This document shows positions 21,918-32,537 of a DNA stretch of 46,130 nucleotides, piece by piece. This DNA is from a virus: positions 1 through 46,130 of the IMG/VR virus record IMGVR_UViG_3300047550_000211. One strand, written 5' to 3'. The position numbers and the translations under genes were made by a program. A model generated the notes under the pieces. It worked only from the letters and a program-made list of their open reading frames with translations, had not been told where the DNA came from and made no database searches. Positions within the stretch are counted from its first letter, which is position 1; each line of letters opens with the position of its first letter.

Positions 21918-24382
21918 CAGCAATCTCTCAACGTATACCTAACTTCATTGGTGGTGTTTCCCAACAAGCTGATGAGAAGATGCTGTTGGGTCAAGTTAAA
22001 GATGCTGTGAACTGCTACCCTGACATTACCCTTGGTATGTTGAAGCGTCCTGGTGGTAAGTTTATTGGTAGACTTGCTAATCTAACAGCTAACACTGCTG
22101 ATCAAACAGCCTGGTTCAGTATGTTTAGAGATAACCAAGAGAAGTACATTGCTAATATTACCTCTGCTGGTGTTATTAAAGTATGGAACCTGTTGACTGG
22201 TTTAGCTGGTACCGTAACCTACCCTGCTGGTAAACAGGTATCTATTGAAAATTATCTCACAGCTACTGACTATCGCAGCATCAAAACCCTTACTATTAAC
22301 GACTTCACCTATATTGTTAACAGTGAGAAAGTAGTCACCGCTAAAGCTGCTCCATCGTGGAATGCTAAGCGACAAGCCACTATTGTTATTGCTGGTGTCG
22401 AGAACGATGCTACCTATACAGTTAAGATTGGTGCTTCTACTTTTACCTACACTTCTCCAGCACCTCCTGTAGCGCCTGCAACAGCACCTACTGCTACTAT
22501 TGCTATTGTTGCAGCTGGCCTATCTGCTGCCATCACCAGTGGCTTTGCTACTAAGACAGTTATTGATAACACCATCTACCTTACCTTTAGCTCAGATACT
22601 GATGTGTCTGGTAATGCCGGTATTGATGGTAAAAGTATTCGTGTATTTCAGGACTCAGTAGATACATTTGCACGGTTACCTGAGCAAGCTAAGCATGATC
22701 AAGTTGTTAAAATCAATAACACTTCAGCTAACCAAGATGACTTCTACCTGAAGTTCATTGCTGATGATGGTAATAGTGGTAAAGGTTACTGGGAAGAGAC
22801 AGTCGCACCTAACGTTAGCACTGGCCTAAATGAGGCTACAATGCCCATTGCATTGATCCGCACTAGTGTTAGTCCATTGACGTTTAGAGCCACCTTCCTG
22901 GACGGCTCAGAGACCATTAACAGTCTTCCTCTACTGTGGGAGCCACGGTTGGTTGGTGATAATGAATCCAACAGTCATCCATCCTTTGTAGATAACACTA
23001 TCCAGGATATCTTTCTATTCAACAATAGGCTTGGATTCCTGACTGAAGATAATGTCTCCATGTCTCAAGCTGGAGATTACTATAACTTCTACCACAAGTC
23101 TGCTACTACGATCACTGCTGCTGATCCTATTGATCTTAGTTGTGCAAGTATTAAACCTGCTATTGTTCGTTCTGTTGTACCTACCACTCAAGGTCTACTC
23201 TTGTTTAGTGATAGTCAACAGTTTATGATGGAAGCTGAGAATGGTGCTTGGACACCTTCTAACTGCTCTATCAGTACTATTGCTAACTACGAATGTGATC
23301 GGTATATCAAACCGATAGACATAGGTTCTACTACCATGTATGTTAGTCGTAACCAAAGTTGGTCTAGAGTGTTTGAGATCTTCACTAGAGGTCAACGCGA
23401 AACACCTAGTGTGACTGAAACTACTAAGATTGTACCTGAGTGGATGCCTAATGGTATTACAGATACCGCTGGTAGCGCTCAGAATGGCCTCTGGGTGGCC
23501 TCTGGCCGTACGTCTAAGTACTTGTATATTCATAGGTTCTATGAGCAGGGTGAAGAGCGTCCTATGGCTGCCTGGGTGAAGTGGTTACTTCCCTCTAATG
23601 TCATCCATACAGCTATCCAAAATGATATCCTCTATGTACTCACTAGTGGTACAGAGGGTTATACACTGACTCAACATAAACTTGTCCTTGCACCTAGTAC
23701 AGGTGGACTGATTAACATCCTTGGTAATGCAGTTGACCCATCTCTTGACTCATGGTGTGAAGTAACTGATGCAACGATGGTATCACCAGTACCACCTACT
23801 GCACCATCATACAACCAAGTCAACGATACAACGAAGGTATATCTACCAACCTACTTCAACACTACTAAGACAATCAGGTATGTGGTTGGTTTGAAGAAGG
23901 TACCACCTGTTGGTACTGAATCTGGCTATACCAATGTAGCTACTCTACTAACTGATGGTGGTGGTACATACTTCAATATCCCTGGTGATGCTAGCGGTAG
24001 TTACATCTATGTTGGTTATGAGTACAACATGGAGATCATCCTTCCTAGGTACTACTACAACATGGGTCAAGCTGGTGTTGACTTTACTGCTGTTACTACC
24101 ACTTCTCGTATGGCATTCTATACAGGTCTTGGTGGTGACATCTATTTCAACCTAAAGGACCGCACTAGATCTGAGTGGTATAATGTTAACGGTTCCAAGA
24201 TTGCTGATCTCTATACTGCTAATACATCTCCATTCAGTGATGTCTTTATTTACAAAGTCCCAATCTATCAAAGGCCAGACAACTATACAATGAAAGTAAC
24301 ATCAAATACTCCGTTCCCTGTTAGTCTTGTGTCTATGCAGTGGGAGGGACAATATGCACCTGGCTTCTATCGGAGGACCTGA
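21914..24382 (+). CDS. Tail tubular protein B (nozzle), T7 gp12-like
   Basis: An 822-residue nozzle protein (T7 gp12 has 794). The N-terminus is typical: IPNFIGGVSQQADEKMLLGQ, followed by NCYPDITLGMLKRPGG. The body is a beta-propeller-rich tube, and the end QWEGQYAPGFYRRT is also typical. Six copies would form the tail tube that meets the cell surface. It is translationally coupled to the preceding gene and followed after two bases by an internal virion gene. Confidence 0.95.
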   Translation: MTAISQRIPNFIGGVSQQADEKMLLGQVKDAVNCYPDITLGMLKRPGGKFIGRLANLTANTADQTAWFSMFRDNQEKYIANITSAGVIKVWNLLTGLAGTVTYPAGKQVSIENYLTATDYRSIKTLTINDFTYIVNSEKVVTAKAAPSWNAKRQATIVIAGVENDATYTVKIGASTFTYTSPAPPVAPATAPTATIAIVAAGLSAAITSGFATKTVIDNTIYLTFSSDTDVSGNAGIDGKSIRVFQDSVDTFARLPEQAKHDQVVKINNTSANQDDFYLKFIADDGNSGKGYWEETVAPNVSTGLNEATMPIALIRTSVSPLTFRATFLDGSETINSLPLLWEPRLVGDNESNSHPSFVDNTIQDIFLFNNRLGFLTEDNVSMSQAGDYYNFYHKSATTITAADPIDLSCASIKPAIVRSVVPTTQGLLLFSDSQQFMMEAENGAWTPSNCSISTIANYECDRYIKPIDIGSTTMYVSRNQSWSRVFEIFTRGQRETPSVTETTKIVPEWMPNGITDTAGSAQNGLWVASGRTSKYLYIHRFYEQGEERPMAAWVKWLLPSNVIHTAIQNDILYVLTSGTEGYTLTQHKLVLAPSTGGLINILGNAVDPSLDSWCEVTDATMVSPVPPTAPSYNQVNDTTKVYLPTYFNTTKTIRYVVGLKKVPPVGTESGYTNVATLLTDGGGTYFNIPGDASGSYIYVGYEYNMEIILPRYYYNMGQAGVDFTAVTTTSRMAFYTGLGGDIYFNLKDRTRSEWYNVNGSKIADLYTANTSPFSDVFIYKVPIYQRPDNYTMKVTSNTPFPVSLVSMQWEGQYAPGFYRRT

Positions 24383-24384
24383 GT

Positions 24385-25335
24385 ATGGATCCAATTAGTG
24401 CAATCCTCGGGATTGGCAGTGCCGTCATGGGCGGCCTAGCTGGGCAAGCTGAGGCTGATGCTCAAAATGCTGCGATTGAAGCCCAGTATAAATACAGCAC
24501 TCAAGCTTGGCGCTATGGTAAGCGTAGTACCATGGCTGACTGGCGTCATAGTACTAAACAGTGGCGGCTTAACAAAAAGAATGAAGAGACTCTAGCTGCT
24601 TTTAAAGATGCTACCAACCTGCAGGATTGGCAGTATAACCTAAAGATCCAAGACTTTGAGTACGCCTCTCAGATGAAGCAGTACGCTAAGTCTGAGCAGA
24701 TCTACGGTCAGCAGCTTACCTTCAACCAAATGGCATCTGCTGTTGCTAAAGAAGCTGAGTACCGTAAGCTGGAAGACGCTATGAAAGAGATGGCATTCCA
24801 GAACCAGGATATTGTTATTAAAGCACTCCAATCAGAAGGTATCTCAGCTGTTAAAGGTCAACAAGGTAGAAGTGCAGAGAAGATGGAGCAAGCTGAGTTC
24901 GCTGCTCTTGGTCGTAACCAAGCAATCCTTGCTGAGTCTCTGTTAAGTGCTAAGGCTGATACAGAATCTGCTCTACGTAAGATTGCTAACGATAAGTTCG
25001 GTGCAGATCTTGCGGCAGAAGCTAACCGTATGCTACGTCCTGATCGTCTTCCTCAACCGCCTAAGCCTCTCACTACGCCACGTGCCAAGTATCTCAAGCC
25101 ACGTAAACCTAAGGCATTTGACTTCGGTCCTAAACCAATTAAAGGTGCTATGGCATCATCTACTGGTTCATGGATGGGAGCAGCTAGTCAAGGTTTAAGT
25201 AGTATTGCTGGAGCTATTGGTAGTGGAAGTAAGTACAACTTTAATATCGGTAGTCCATCCAACACAAGTAATCTTGGATCTCTTGGATCCAGCAACTTTG
25301 CTAGAAATATGTCACTAGATTTTGGCATTAAGTAA
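24385..25335 (+). CDS. Internal virion protein, T7 gp14-like
   Basis: A 316-residue core/ejection protein by position. The N-terminus MDPISAILGIGSAVMGGLAG is hydrophobic and glycine-rich, suitable for insertion into the outer membrane, and is followed by a long Ala/Gln/Lys-rich helical part (about 20-210) and a Gly/Ser-rich tail. T7 gp14 has 196 residues. ATG 24385 is preferred to the upstream start inside the nozzle gene because this gives the hydrophobic start. It would be ejected to help DNA cross the envelope. Confidence 0.82.
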   Translation: MDPISAILGIGSAVMGGLAGQAEADAQNAAIEAQYKYSTQAWRYGKRSTMADWRHSTKQWRLNKKNEETLAAFKDATNLQDWQYNLKIQDFEYASQMKQYAKSEQIYGQQLTFNQMASAVAKEAEYRKLEDAMKEMAFQNQDIVIKALQSEGISAVKGQQGRSAEKMEQAEFAALGRNQAILAESLLSAKADTESALRKIANDKFGADLAAEANRMLRPDRLPQPPKPLTTPRAKYLKPRKPKAFDFGPKPIKGAMASSTGSWMGAASQGLSSIAGAIGSGSKYNFNIGSPSNTSNLGSLGSSNFARNMSLDFGIK

Positions 25336-25350
25336 ATCCGCTAAGTATAC

Positions 25351-28344
25351 ATGGATCAAGTAAGTTACAGAGGGTACGCCCGGAGTATAGGTTTCGATCC
25401 TATTAAAGCACCTACGGAAGGTCTTGCTCGTATGCAAGAACGCGACAACCGTATCATACGTGGTATGGAGGAAAACCGTAGGGAAATTAAACAGGTACGA
25501 GACGAATATGGTGCTGGTCTAGAGCGTAAGCTCAGCATTGAAGCACGAGATCGTGATCAAAACTATCAGTGGGAGAAGAAGCTTGCTGAGCAACGTCAAG
25601 AAGCTATCAGTAAGAATGCTCAAACACTAATCCAAAGTGAGCTACAGCGTGGTAAGAATGCTGAAGCTGTCTTTGAAAGTCTTTCTAAATTCAGTACAAC
25701 ACTTACCGAAGGCCTTACTGAATACCGTAAGGCTAAAGAAGAGTCTGATATGATGGCTGGCTACATGGAAGTAGCTACAGGCGGTCTATCACCTCAACGT
25801 CAGCAAGCAGTAGCTGGCGCTGAATCACTACTTAAGCAAAGTGGTGAAGCCCAAGATCAAATTGCTGAAGGATTCCAGTCAAGAGGATTGGATCCTGTTG
25901 TTGTTACCAGTCTCCTAACTGGCAATAAGGCACGTGACTACGGTCGCCTTAAGGCACACATGGAGATCATTAGTGCTGAGTTTCCAGCCTATGCTCAATC
26001 CAAATTGGATGAGATGGGAGCTGTTACTGCAGCTGATCGTACTGCAGCTATGCAGAGCATCCTTGGTGACTTCCTAAAAGAGAATGGTGTATTTGGTCTG
26101 AGTGCCGACTTTATGGCACCTGCCCTTATGAAGATGAGGGGTACCTATAACTCATACATTGAAGCTGCTAGGAAGTCAGATGTAGTTAACAAGTCCTCCA
26201 TGATGCGTGATGATTCCCTTAGTGGTATGTCACGTACTAAGACTGGAGAAAGCCTTGCTGAGGCATTTAGGACGACTGCACGTAGCTACAGGGAAGATGG
26301 TGTTACCCCTGTTGGCAATGCTGAAGCATTAGATATTATCTTCAAGGAACTAGCTGATACTACTCGTTACTCAGATGCTGATGTTGAGCGTATGCTCAAA
26401 GAAGCTCAGACAGATCAAGGTAGTTGGTATGACCGATTCCCTCGTCGTCTTGATGATCTGAGGAATGCTCGTATGAAGGATCAGGAAGCTGAATTCCAGC
26501 TTGTTGATGCTCAAGAGCGGCGTGAACTTAAGCGTCAAGAGGATCAGCTACTTGATTGGGTGAAGAACAACAATCCCAATGAAGAGACCCTCCAGGCTAT
26601 TATCAAGGAATCCAAAACGAAAGGTATCTCTACTGATCGTCTTCAAGCTTACCTTGCCTTCACTACTGAGCAACAGAACGCTGACTTCTGGACTAACCAG
26701 TTCCGTGAACAGTATGAACAAGGTACTCTCACTGCGGATGATGTTGATCAACCTGGTGTACCTATTGAGGTACGAGAGACATGGCGTAACCGTGCTCAAC
26801 AGTTAGATCAGCAACGATCTGACTCTGGTATCAAACAAGAGACCATTAAGGCAGAACTGACTGATGCACTGAAGCAGAACCTGATTGGTGACAGCACTAG
26901 TCGTAGTGCACACTATAGTTTGCGTGGTGCTTCTGACTATGCTCTCAAGTTGTACAACCAGAAGTTTAAACAGTACGCTAAAACGATGGAACCTGCTGTT
27001 GCTGCTAATAAAGCACGACTGGATGTTCTTACTGCTATTGAAACCAAGAAGGGTGCCTTTGCTGTTATTGGGTCATCTGAAGCTGCTACAGGTAAGACGC
27101 AAGCATTCTATGCTGCCTTCACACCTGGTAAGCATCCTGGTGCTCCAGCTACTATCAACGTTATTACAACGTCTGAGGTTATTAAGAAGGTACGTGCTAA
27201 TAGCAATGTAGTTAACACTGAGGTACTAGCTAGTCCTGCTCTTCTCAAGGATATTGATAACCGCATTGCTAGCGGTAAGCCTATCTCTATCCCACAGATC
27301 TACACTGATTTGTCTCGGGCATTGCCTGGGATGACACCTACTCAAATCCTTAATGCTCAACTTAGGGCTGCAGGTCTTACTCAACAAGTACGTCCTGGCT
27401 TTAGGGATCAACTAAACCAGATCAATGATCCGGTACTGCGTCGTATCTTAGATCAACCTCTTACTCAAGATCGTCTTAACACTGCCATCATTGGTAGTGG
27501 TAATGCACCTGCTACTGTACGTACAGGCAACAGTGGTTTTGCTGATGTACAGGCACTTGGTTCTGCATCTGGCTTTAAGTTCCCTCAGGTGATGGCTGCT
27601 ATGTGGGCACTAGAGAGTGGATGGGGTAAGTATACTAGTGGTAAGAATAACGTCTTTAACATTAAGGCACGCCCTGGTCAAGGTACTATGAAGAATGGTT
27701 CCTATTGGAGGGACTATGCTTCTCCCCTTGAATCTGCTAAGGACTTCATTAATCTCATGACTGACCCTAGATATGCACCTGGTCTCTCTAGGGCTAAGAC
27801 ACCACGACAAGCTATCGAGGCAATTGCAGCTGGTGGTTATGCTGGTGGTGAGGCTGCTTATCCTAGTAAGATCATTCGTGTTATGCAGCAGATGGGTGTC
27901 AATGTAGACCAACCCTATACGCCTGCTGCTACTCCTGCACGTAACCAAGCATTCATGCGTCCTACACTTGCTTACATCACAGATAACATTGGACCTACCT
28001 CTACTGGTCCTCACTTAGACGTTAAGCAACAGGACAACCCTAACACTCCTCAGAATGAATTCGCTAGGGAGTTCTCAGCTAAGGCTCTCGATCAATTCGT
28101 CATAGTAGAGGATCCTCAGTTTGGTCGTGTTCCTTTGAGTCGTATTCCTGTAACTGATACCTTTGCTGGTCACGTAGCACGTGGTTCACACGGTATTGAC
28201 TACGGCACAGCTAAAGGTTCTAAAGTGTTCCTGCAAAACGGAGCACGTATTGTATCTAAATCTCGCACACAACATGGAGATAAGTTGGTTATTCAATTGC
28301 CGGATGGTCGGCGTTTCAGTTTTTTACATGGTAGAACTCTATGA
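25351..28344 (+). CDS. Internal virion protein with glucosaminidase and M23-like domains, T7 gp15 position
   Basis: A 997-residue ejection protein. The first 700 residues are helical with many charged repeats. At about 725-870 lies a GH73-type glucosaminidase domain with E755 in WALESGWGKYTSGKNN. At the C-terminus HVARGSHGIDYGTAKGSKVF and FSFLHGRTL resemble an M23 endopeptidase fold (H947, D950, last HG), partly degenerate. In T7 the wall hydrolase sits in gp16, so the activity has moved. It would open a local hole in peptidoglycan during DNA entry. Its stop overlaps the next gene (ATGA). Confidence 0.87.
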   Translation: MDQVSYRGYARSIGFDPIKAPTEGLARMQERDNRIIRGMEENRREIKQVRDEYGAGLERKLSIEARDRDQNYQWEKKLAEQRQEAISKNAQTLIQSELQRGKNAEAVFESLSKFSTTLTEGLTEYRKAKEESDMMAGYMEVATGGLSPQRQQAVAGAESLLKQSGEAQDQIAEGFQSRGLDPVVVTSLLTGNKARDYGRLKAHMEIISAEFPAYAQSKLDEMGAVTAADRTAAMQSILGDFLKENGVFGLSADFMAPALMKMRGTYNSYIEAARKSDVVNKSSMMRDDSLSGMSRTKTGESLAEAFRTTARSYREDGVTPVGNAEALDIIFKELADTTRYSDADVERMLKEAQTDQGSWYDRFPRRLDDLRNARMKDQEAEFQLVDAQERRELKRQEDQLLDWVKNNNPNEETLQAIIKESKTKGISTDRLQAYLAFTTEQQNADFWTNQFREQYEQGTLTADDVDQPGVPIEVRETWRNRAQQLDQQRSDSGIKQETIKAELTDALKQNLIGDSTSRSAHYSLRGASDYALKLYNQKFKQYAKTMEPAVAANKARLDVLTAIETKKGAFAVIGSSEAATGKTQAFYAAFTPGKHPGAPATINVITTSEVIKKVRANSNVVNTEVLASPALLKDIDNRIASGKPISIPQIYTDLSRALPGMTPTQILNAQLRAAGLTQQVRPGFRDQLNQINDPVLRRILDQPLTQDRLNTAIIGSGNAPATVRTGNSGFADVQALGSASGFKFPQVMAAMWALESGWGKYTSGKNNVFNIKARPGQGTMKNGSYWRDYASPLESAKDFINLMTDPRYAPGLSRAKTPRQAIEAIAAGGYAGGEAAYPSKIIRVMQQMGVNVDQPYTPAATPARNQAFMRPTLAYITDNIGPTSTGPHLDVKQQDNPNTPQNEFAREFSAKALDQFVIVEDPQFGRVPLSRIPVTDTFAGHVARGSHGIDYGTAKGSKVFLQNGARIVSKSRTQHGDKLVIQLPDGRRFSFLHGRTL

Positions 28345-31300
28345 CTAGTACCCCTTATGTGGATGAAGAAGAACTGAAGCGTCTAGAAGCTGAAGCCCTT
28401 GCTGAAGAGCAGGCTTTACAACAGGCAGCTCCACAGACAATGTACAAGGAGGCTACACCAGCTGAGAACAAGGCAGCTGGTAATGTCCAACCTGTTAAGT
28501 CTCCCCAACAACAAGCAGTTCAACAGCTTACTGGTGGTGGTCAACAGCAACAACAACAACCACTTAATCGTGGCAGTGGCTTTCTCTATGGTAGTGGTGA
28601 CCCTAACGCTACCTTAGGTCAAGACATTGGCACCTATGCTCAACGTACCCTTGAGGGTCTTGGCTCCGTTGGTATGGGCATCATTGACTTTGGTATGGAT
28701 GCCATTGGTCGTATTCCTGGTGCTGAGTGGATTGATGATGCATGGGATGCTAAAACAAAGTATAAGAATCCTGCCTTCCAAAAGGTAAGGGAAGTATCTT
28801 CTATTCTTGTACCAGCTATTGGTGTTGGTGCTGCATCACGTGTAGGTACTGCTGGTATGGCTGGTAGTCCTGTTGCACGTGGTCTTTCTGCTCTTGGTAT
28901 TAACGTTGCTGGTGATGTTGCTATCAACGCTATCAGTGACCAATCTGAAGGCGATACTGTATCGACGATTGTGAAAGAGGCTGCACCTTGGCTTCCTGTT
29001 CATGATGCTCTTGTGGTGAAGGACAGTGATCCGCCTGAGGTACGTCGACAGAAAAACATCTACGAATCAGCTGGTATCAGTATCGTTGGTGACATCATTG
29101 GTTACTCTGCTGCTGCAGGTCGTGGAGTAATGGATTGGTTCAAGCCTAATGACACAACGGCTAAGGAGTTCATGGCCTCCGAAATTCTTGTTAATGCTGA
29201 TGCACCTACTGCTACTCGTTTGTCTGAGATTGATACAAAACGTATGGAGTTGCAACAGCAACTAGATCAGATAGCTGCTACTCCTGCTCTTGATCAAGAA
29301 ACACTTAGGCAACAACTTGATATAATTGGTGAACTTGGTGCCCAAATTAAAGCCCTTGATAGCGAGTCTGGTAAGCTCATTCAACAATACACTAACACTG
29401 GTGCATCAGATCTCACTGAGAGCCCTCTAGAATCGTTTGTAGAGCGTCAACAGATCAGTAGGGATACACAGGTAGATGAAGTAGGTAAGGGACGCCTTAT
29501 GGACGATCCTGAAGGGGCTGGTGGTGTTGATCCTACGATTACTCCTACCATGTTCCCTGAGGGTTCTACTGCTGCTCTTAGTATTCCTCCTGGTAATATC
29601 GCCCGTAACATGGCGGATACTACTGCTATCAAACTAGGCAATACTACTGGTACTCCTGCTCCTATCCTTTCTGAGCGTGCTTACCATGACCTCAGCAAAG
29701 GTAATACTGTGTCTCGTGGTATCATTGAAGATCTAGCTGAAGGTACTCGTGCTACTGGTAACTTTGATGCTATCGTTGATGGTTTCAGGTATACCAAGGC
29801 TCAGATGAGTGATCAGGCCTGGAAGATCTATAACGACATCATTGGTACTGATAAGGTATCTGACCTTAAAAAATTATTCCTTGATGCACGTGATGTAAAG
29901 CATTTGCTTGATGGACGGGCTATTAAGTACGTTAATGATATTCAAGCAGAAGCCATTGGTTATGCTATGCGTGACCTGACTGATCGGTATCTTGGTAAGG
30001 TTGTTACTGAGACCTCAGCTCGTGCTATGGATACCGTAGGACGTGAGGTGGCTGATATTGCTGAAGGTTATAAGGCATTCCCTGAGACTGCTGACCTTAG
30101 CCGTGTTACTGAGATGATCGGTGATCGATTAGCCTTCCTTATGGAAGAGTATGCTCTCAATAAGTACATCGCTGGTTGGGCACTTAAGAACCAAGATCGT
30201 TGGCAGAAGTTCCTTAAGGAATCACCTGATAAGGAAGGTGCTCTCAAACAGATCACTGAACAGTTTGACCTTAAGGTACAAGAGAAACATGCTCAGGCAC
30301 AAGGCTATCGGGATATGATCCGTAGGATTGCTACTGAACGTCCTGAGGCTGCACAACCTTTGATTGATGCCTTCGCATTGTCTAAGGGTGATGTGGATAC
30401 CCTTGATAAGCTGATGAAGTGGGCTGCTAAGCAAGTAAGCCCTATGGGTCTTATTTATAGCCCTGATGGAAACCTTAATGCCTTTGCACAAGGTGCATGG
30501 TCGGTACGTTACAACAACATGTTGTCCGGTATCTCTGCACTTAAAGCTATTACTGGTAACACAGTGTCCCTTACTCTTCGTACTAGTAATGCCTTCCTAG
30601 GTACTGGTATTGGTATGTTGATGGGTAAGAACACTCCAGAAGATCTCCGTAAAGCTACCTATGTCTATGGTTCCTGGTGGACTGTTAACAAGCGTGCTAT
30701 GAGTGATGCTTGGGATACATTCAAGCGTACTTGGAATAATGGTAAGTGGGGTAATGATGCTAGTATGGACTTCCGAGAGCTTGCTCGTGAAGACCTTGTA
30801 ACTGATTATAACCCGAACCTTTGGGACGCCCTTGCTGACATGGAAGCTGTGTGGGAGAAGGATGGTAACTGGGGTCAGTTGTTTCAGTATCGTTCCGCTA
30901 GGTTCCTGTATGACCTTGGTAACTGGCGCTGGTTTAAGTATGGTACTAATGCAATGATTAGTGCTGATGCTTATGTACAGACTACTGTAGCCTCTCAGAT
31001 GGCTCGTTCTAGAGCTTGGGATGAGGTATTCAGCATTGGTTACAAAGGCAATGAACTTGCTCAGCAATTAGCTAAGGCAGAGAAGATTGCATATAGTGAA
31101 TCCTTCGATGCTATGGGTAACTTGACTGATGCTGCTGCTAAAAACGCTGCAGGTGAGATTGCACTTAACTTGAGTGATGATGTTTCTGCCACTATTACTC
31201 GTGGTGTTAATAAACTTCCTTTACTCAAGGGATTCTTTGCATTCCCTAAGACAGGTGTCAATGGTGTGAAAACGGCTATGTCCTATACACCTATTGCTAC

Positions 31301-32531
31301 CCTCCCAGGTATGAATAAGTACAGTAAGGTACTTATGGCAGGCGATGATATTGATAAGATCAAAGATGCCCTTATGGATCATAACATTGCCTATAATGCC
31401 GTTCCTAATGGTATGGCTATCTTTAAGGGTCTTGAAGCTGAGTATCGTGGTCGTATAGCTTTTAGTGCACTGCTCACTACCTCTATGATGGGCTATGCTT
31501 TGGGTGGTAACATCCGTGGCAATGGTCCTGTTAATGCAGGTGAACGCAAGAAGCTTCGCGATAACTTTAACTGGCAACCTAAAACCATTAACATTGCTGG
31601 TAAGTGGGTTAGCTATGCTGGTTATGAACCGCTTGATACTATCTTGACTCTTGTTGGTGACCTTGCTTACTACTCTCGTGATATCGGTTCTACTCTTACT
31701 GAGAACTTTAGGGATAAACTGATGTGGACACTATCGGCTACGTTTGTCAATAAGACATGGGTGGCTGGTCTTGAGCCTCTTGTAGCAATGGCTAATGTTG
31801 ATGAAACGGCTATTAATCGTTACCTTGCTAATGAAGCACGTGCCTACATTCCTCAATCAGGTGCTCTCAGTGTTGTCTCTAATGCCATCACTAGTTCACA
31901 GAAGGATATTTATAATGATTTGATTGGTTACGTTAAGAATAAGGTGCCTGGCTTCTCCAGTCAACTACCCGAACAGATTGATATCTACACTGGTAAACCT
32001 CTTAATGACATTGACAATCCTGTACTACGTACTCTTAATGCTGTTAATCCAGTTAAGATCAGTGAAGGTACTGAGCCTTGGCGTCAGTGGTTGATTGATA
32101 GTGGTTGGGATGGTGTGCAGATGATTCGTAAGGACAGCACTGGTAACCACGAATACACACCACAGGAACGTGAAGTGCTTTATCGATACATCGGTGAGCA
32201 GCAACTGTGGAAACAATTCGACAAACTCAGCAAGAACAAGAAGTACAACGATCAACTGGATCGTATTCGTGCTATGCGTGTTCAAGGTCGCCCCTCTGAA
32301 GAGATTCAAGCCGCTCAAAGTGAAGTCTATTCAGTGATGAATGACATCATGTCTCAAGCTCAAAAGGCAGCTGAGCTTCGTATGCAGCAAGAAAATGAAC
32401 CGATGTGGCGTTCTATTCAAGAATCCCTGACCAATAAGAACCTTATGAAGCAGGGTCGTATTGATGACGCTGCCAGGGCTGCTGATCGTCGTAAAGCAGA
32501 GATTGAACGACTAACCCAAATGTACCGATAA
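28341..32531 (+). CDS. Large internal virion protein, T7 gp16-like by position and size
   Basis: A 1396-residue protein, the longest in the window (T7 gp16 has 1318). It starts with an acidic/Gln-rich helix and Q-runs (GGGQQQQQQP near 66-75), then a glycine/alanine-rich hydrophobic stretch (LVPAIGVGAASRVGTAGMAG), long helical regions, and ends in a charged helix. No peptidoglycan hydrolase motif was seen, in contrast to T7 gp16. It should form part of the internal core and the channel through the inner membrane. Confidence 0.85.
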   Translation: MTSTPYVDEEELKRLEAEALAEEQALQQAAPQTMYKEATPAENKAAGNVQPVKSPQQQAVQQLTGGGQQQQQQPLNRGSGFLYGSGDPNATLGQDIGTYAQRTLEGLGSVGMGIIDFGMDAIGRIPGAEWIDDAWDAKTKYKNPAFQKVREVSSILVPAIGVGAASRVGTAGMAGSPVARGLSALGINVAGDVAINAISDQSEGDTVSTIVKEAAPWLPVHDALVVKDSDPPEVRRQKNIYESAGISIVGDIIGYSAAAGRGVMDWFKPNDTTAKEFMASEILVNADAPTATRLSEIDTKRMELQQQLDQIAATPALDQETLRQQLDIIGELGAQIKALDSESGKLIQQYTNTGASDLTESPLESFVERQQISRDTQVDEVGKGRLMDDPEGAGGVDPTITPTMFPEGSTAALSIPPGNIARNMADTTAIKLGNTTGTPAPILSERAYHDLSKGNTVSRGIIEDLAEGTRATGNFDAIVDGFRYTKAQMSDQAWKIYNDIIGTDKVSDLKKLFLDARDVKHLLDGRAIKYVNDIQAEAIGYAMRDLTDRYLGKVVTETSARAMDTVGREVADIAEGYKAFPETADLSRVTEMIGDRLAFLMEEYALNKYIAGWALKNQDRWQKFLKESPDKEGALKQITEQFDLKVQEKHAQAQGYRDMIRRIATERPEAAQPLIDAFALSKGDVDTLDKLMKWAAKQVSPMGLIYSPDGNLNAFAQGAWSVRYNNMLSGISALKAITGNTVSLTLRTSNAFLGTGIGMLMGKNTPEDLRKATYVYGSWWTVNKRAMSDAWDTFKRTWNNGKWGNDASMDFRELAREDLVTDYNPNLWDALADMEAVWEKDGNWGQLFQYRSARFLYDLGNWRWFKYGTNAMISADAYVQTTVASQMARSRAWDEVFSIGYKGNELAQQLAKAEKIAYSESFDAMGNLTDAAAKNAAGEIALNLSDDVSATITRGVNKLPLLKGFFAFPKTGVNGVKTAMSYTPIATLPGMNKYSKVLMAGDDIDKIKDALMDHNIAYNAVPNGMAIFKGLEAEYRGRIAFSALLTTSMMGYALGGNIRGNGPVNAGERKKLRDNFNWQPKTINIAGKWVSYAGYEPLDTILTLVGDLAYYSRDIGSTLTENFRDKLMWTLSATFVNKTWVAGLEPLVAMANVDETAINRYLANEARAYIPQSGALSVVSNAITSSQKDIYNDLIGYVKNKVPGFSSQLPEQIDIYTGKPLNDIDNPVLRTLNAVNPVKISEGTEPWRQWLIDSGWDGVQMIRKDSTGNHEYTPQEREVLYRYIGEQQLWKQFDKLSKNKKYNDQLDRIRAMRVQGRPSEEIQAAQSEVYSVMNDIMSQAQKAAELRMQQENEPMWRSIQESLTNKNLMKQGRIDDAARAADRRKAEIERLTQMYR

Positions 32532-32537
32532 CCTTAA

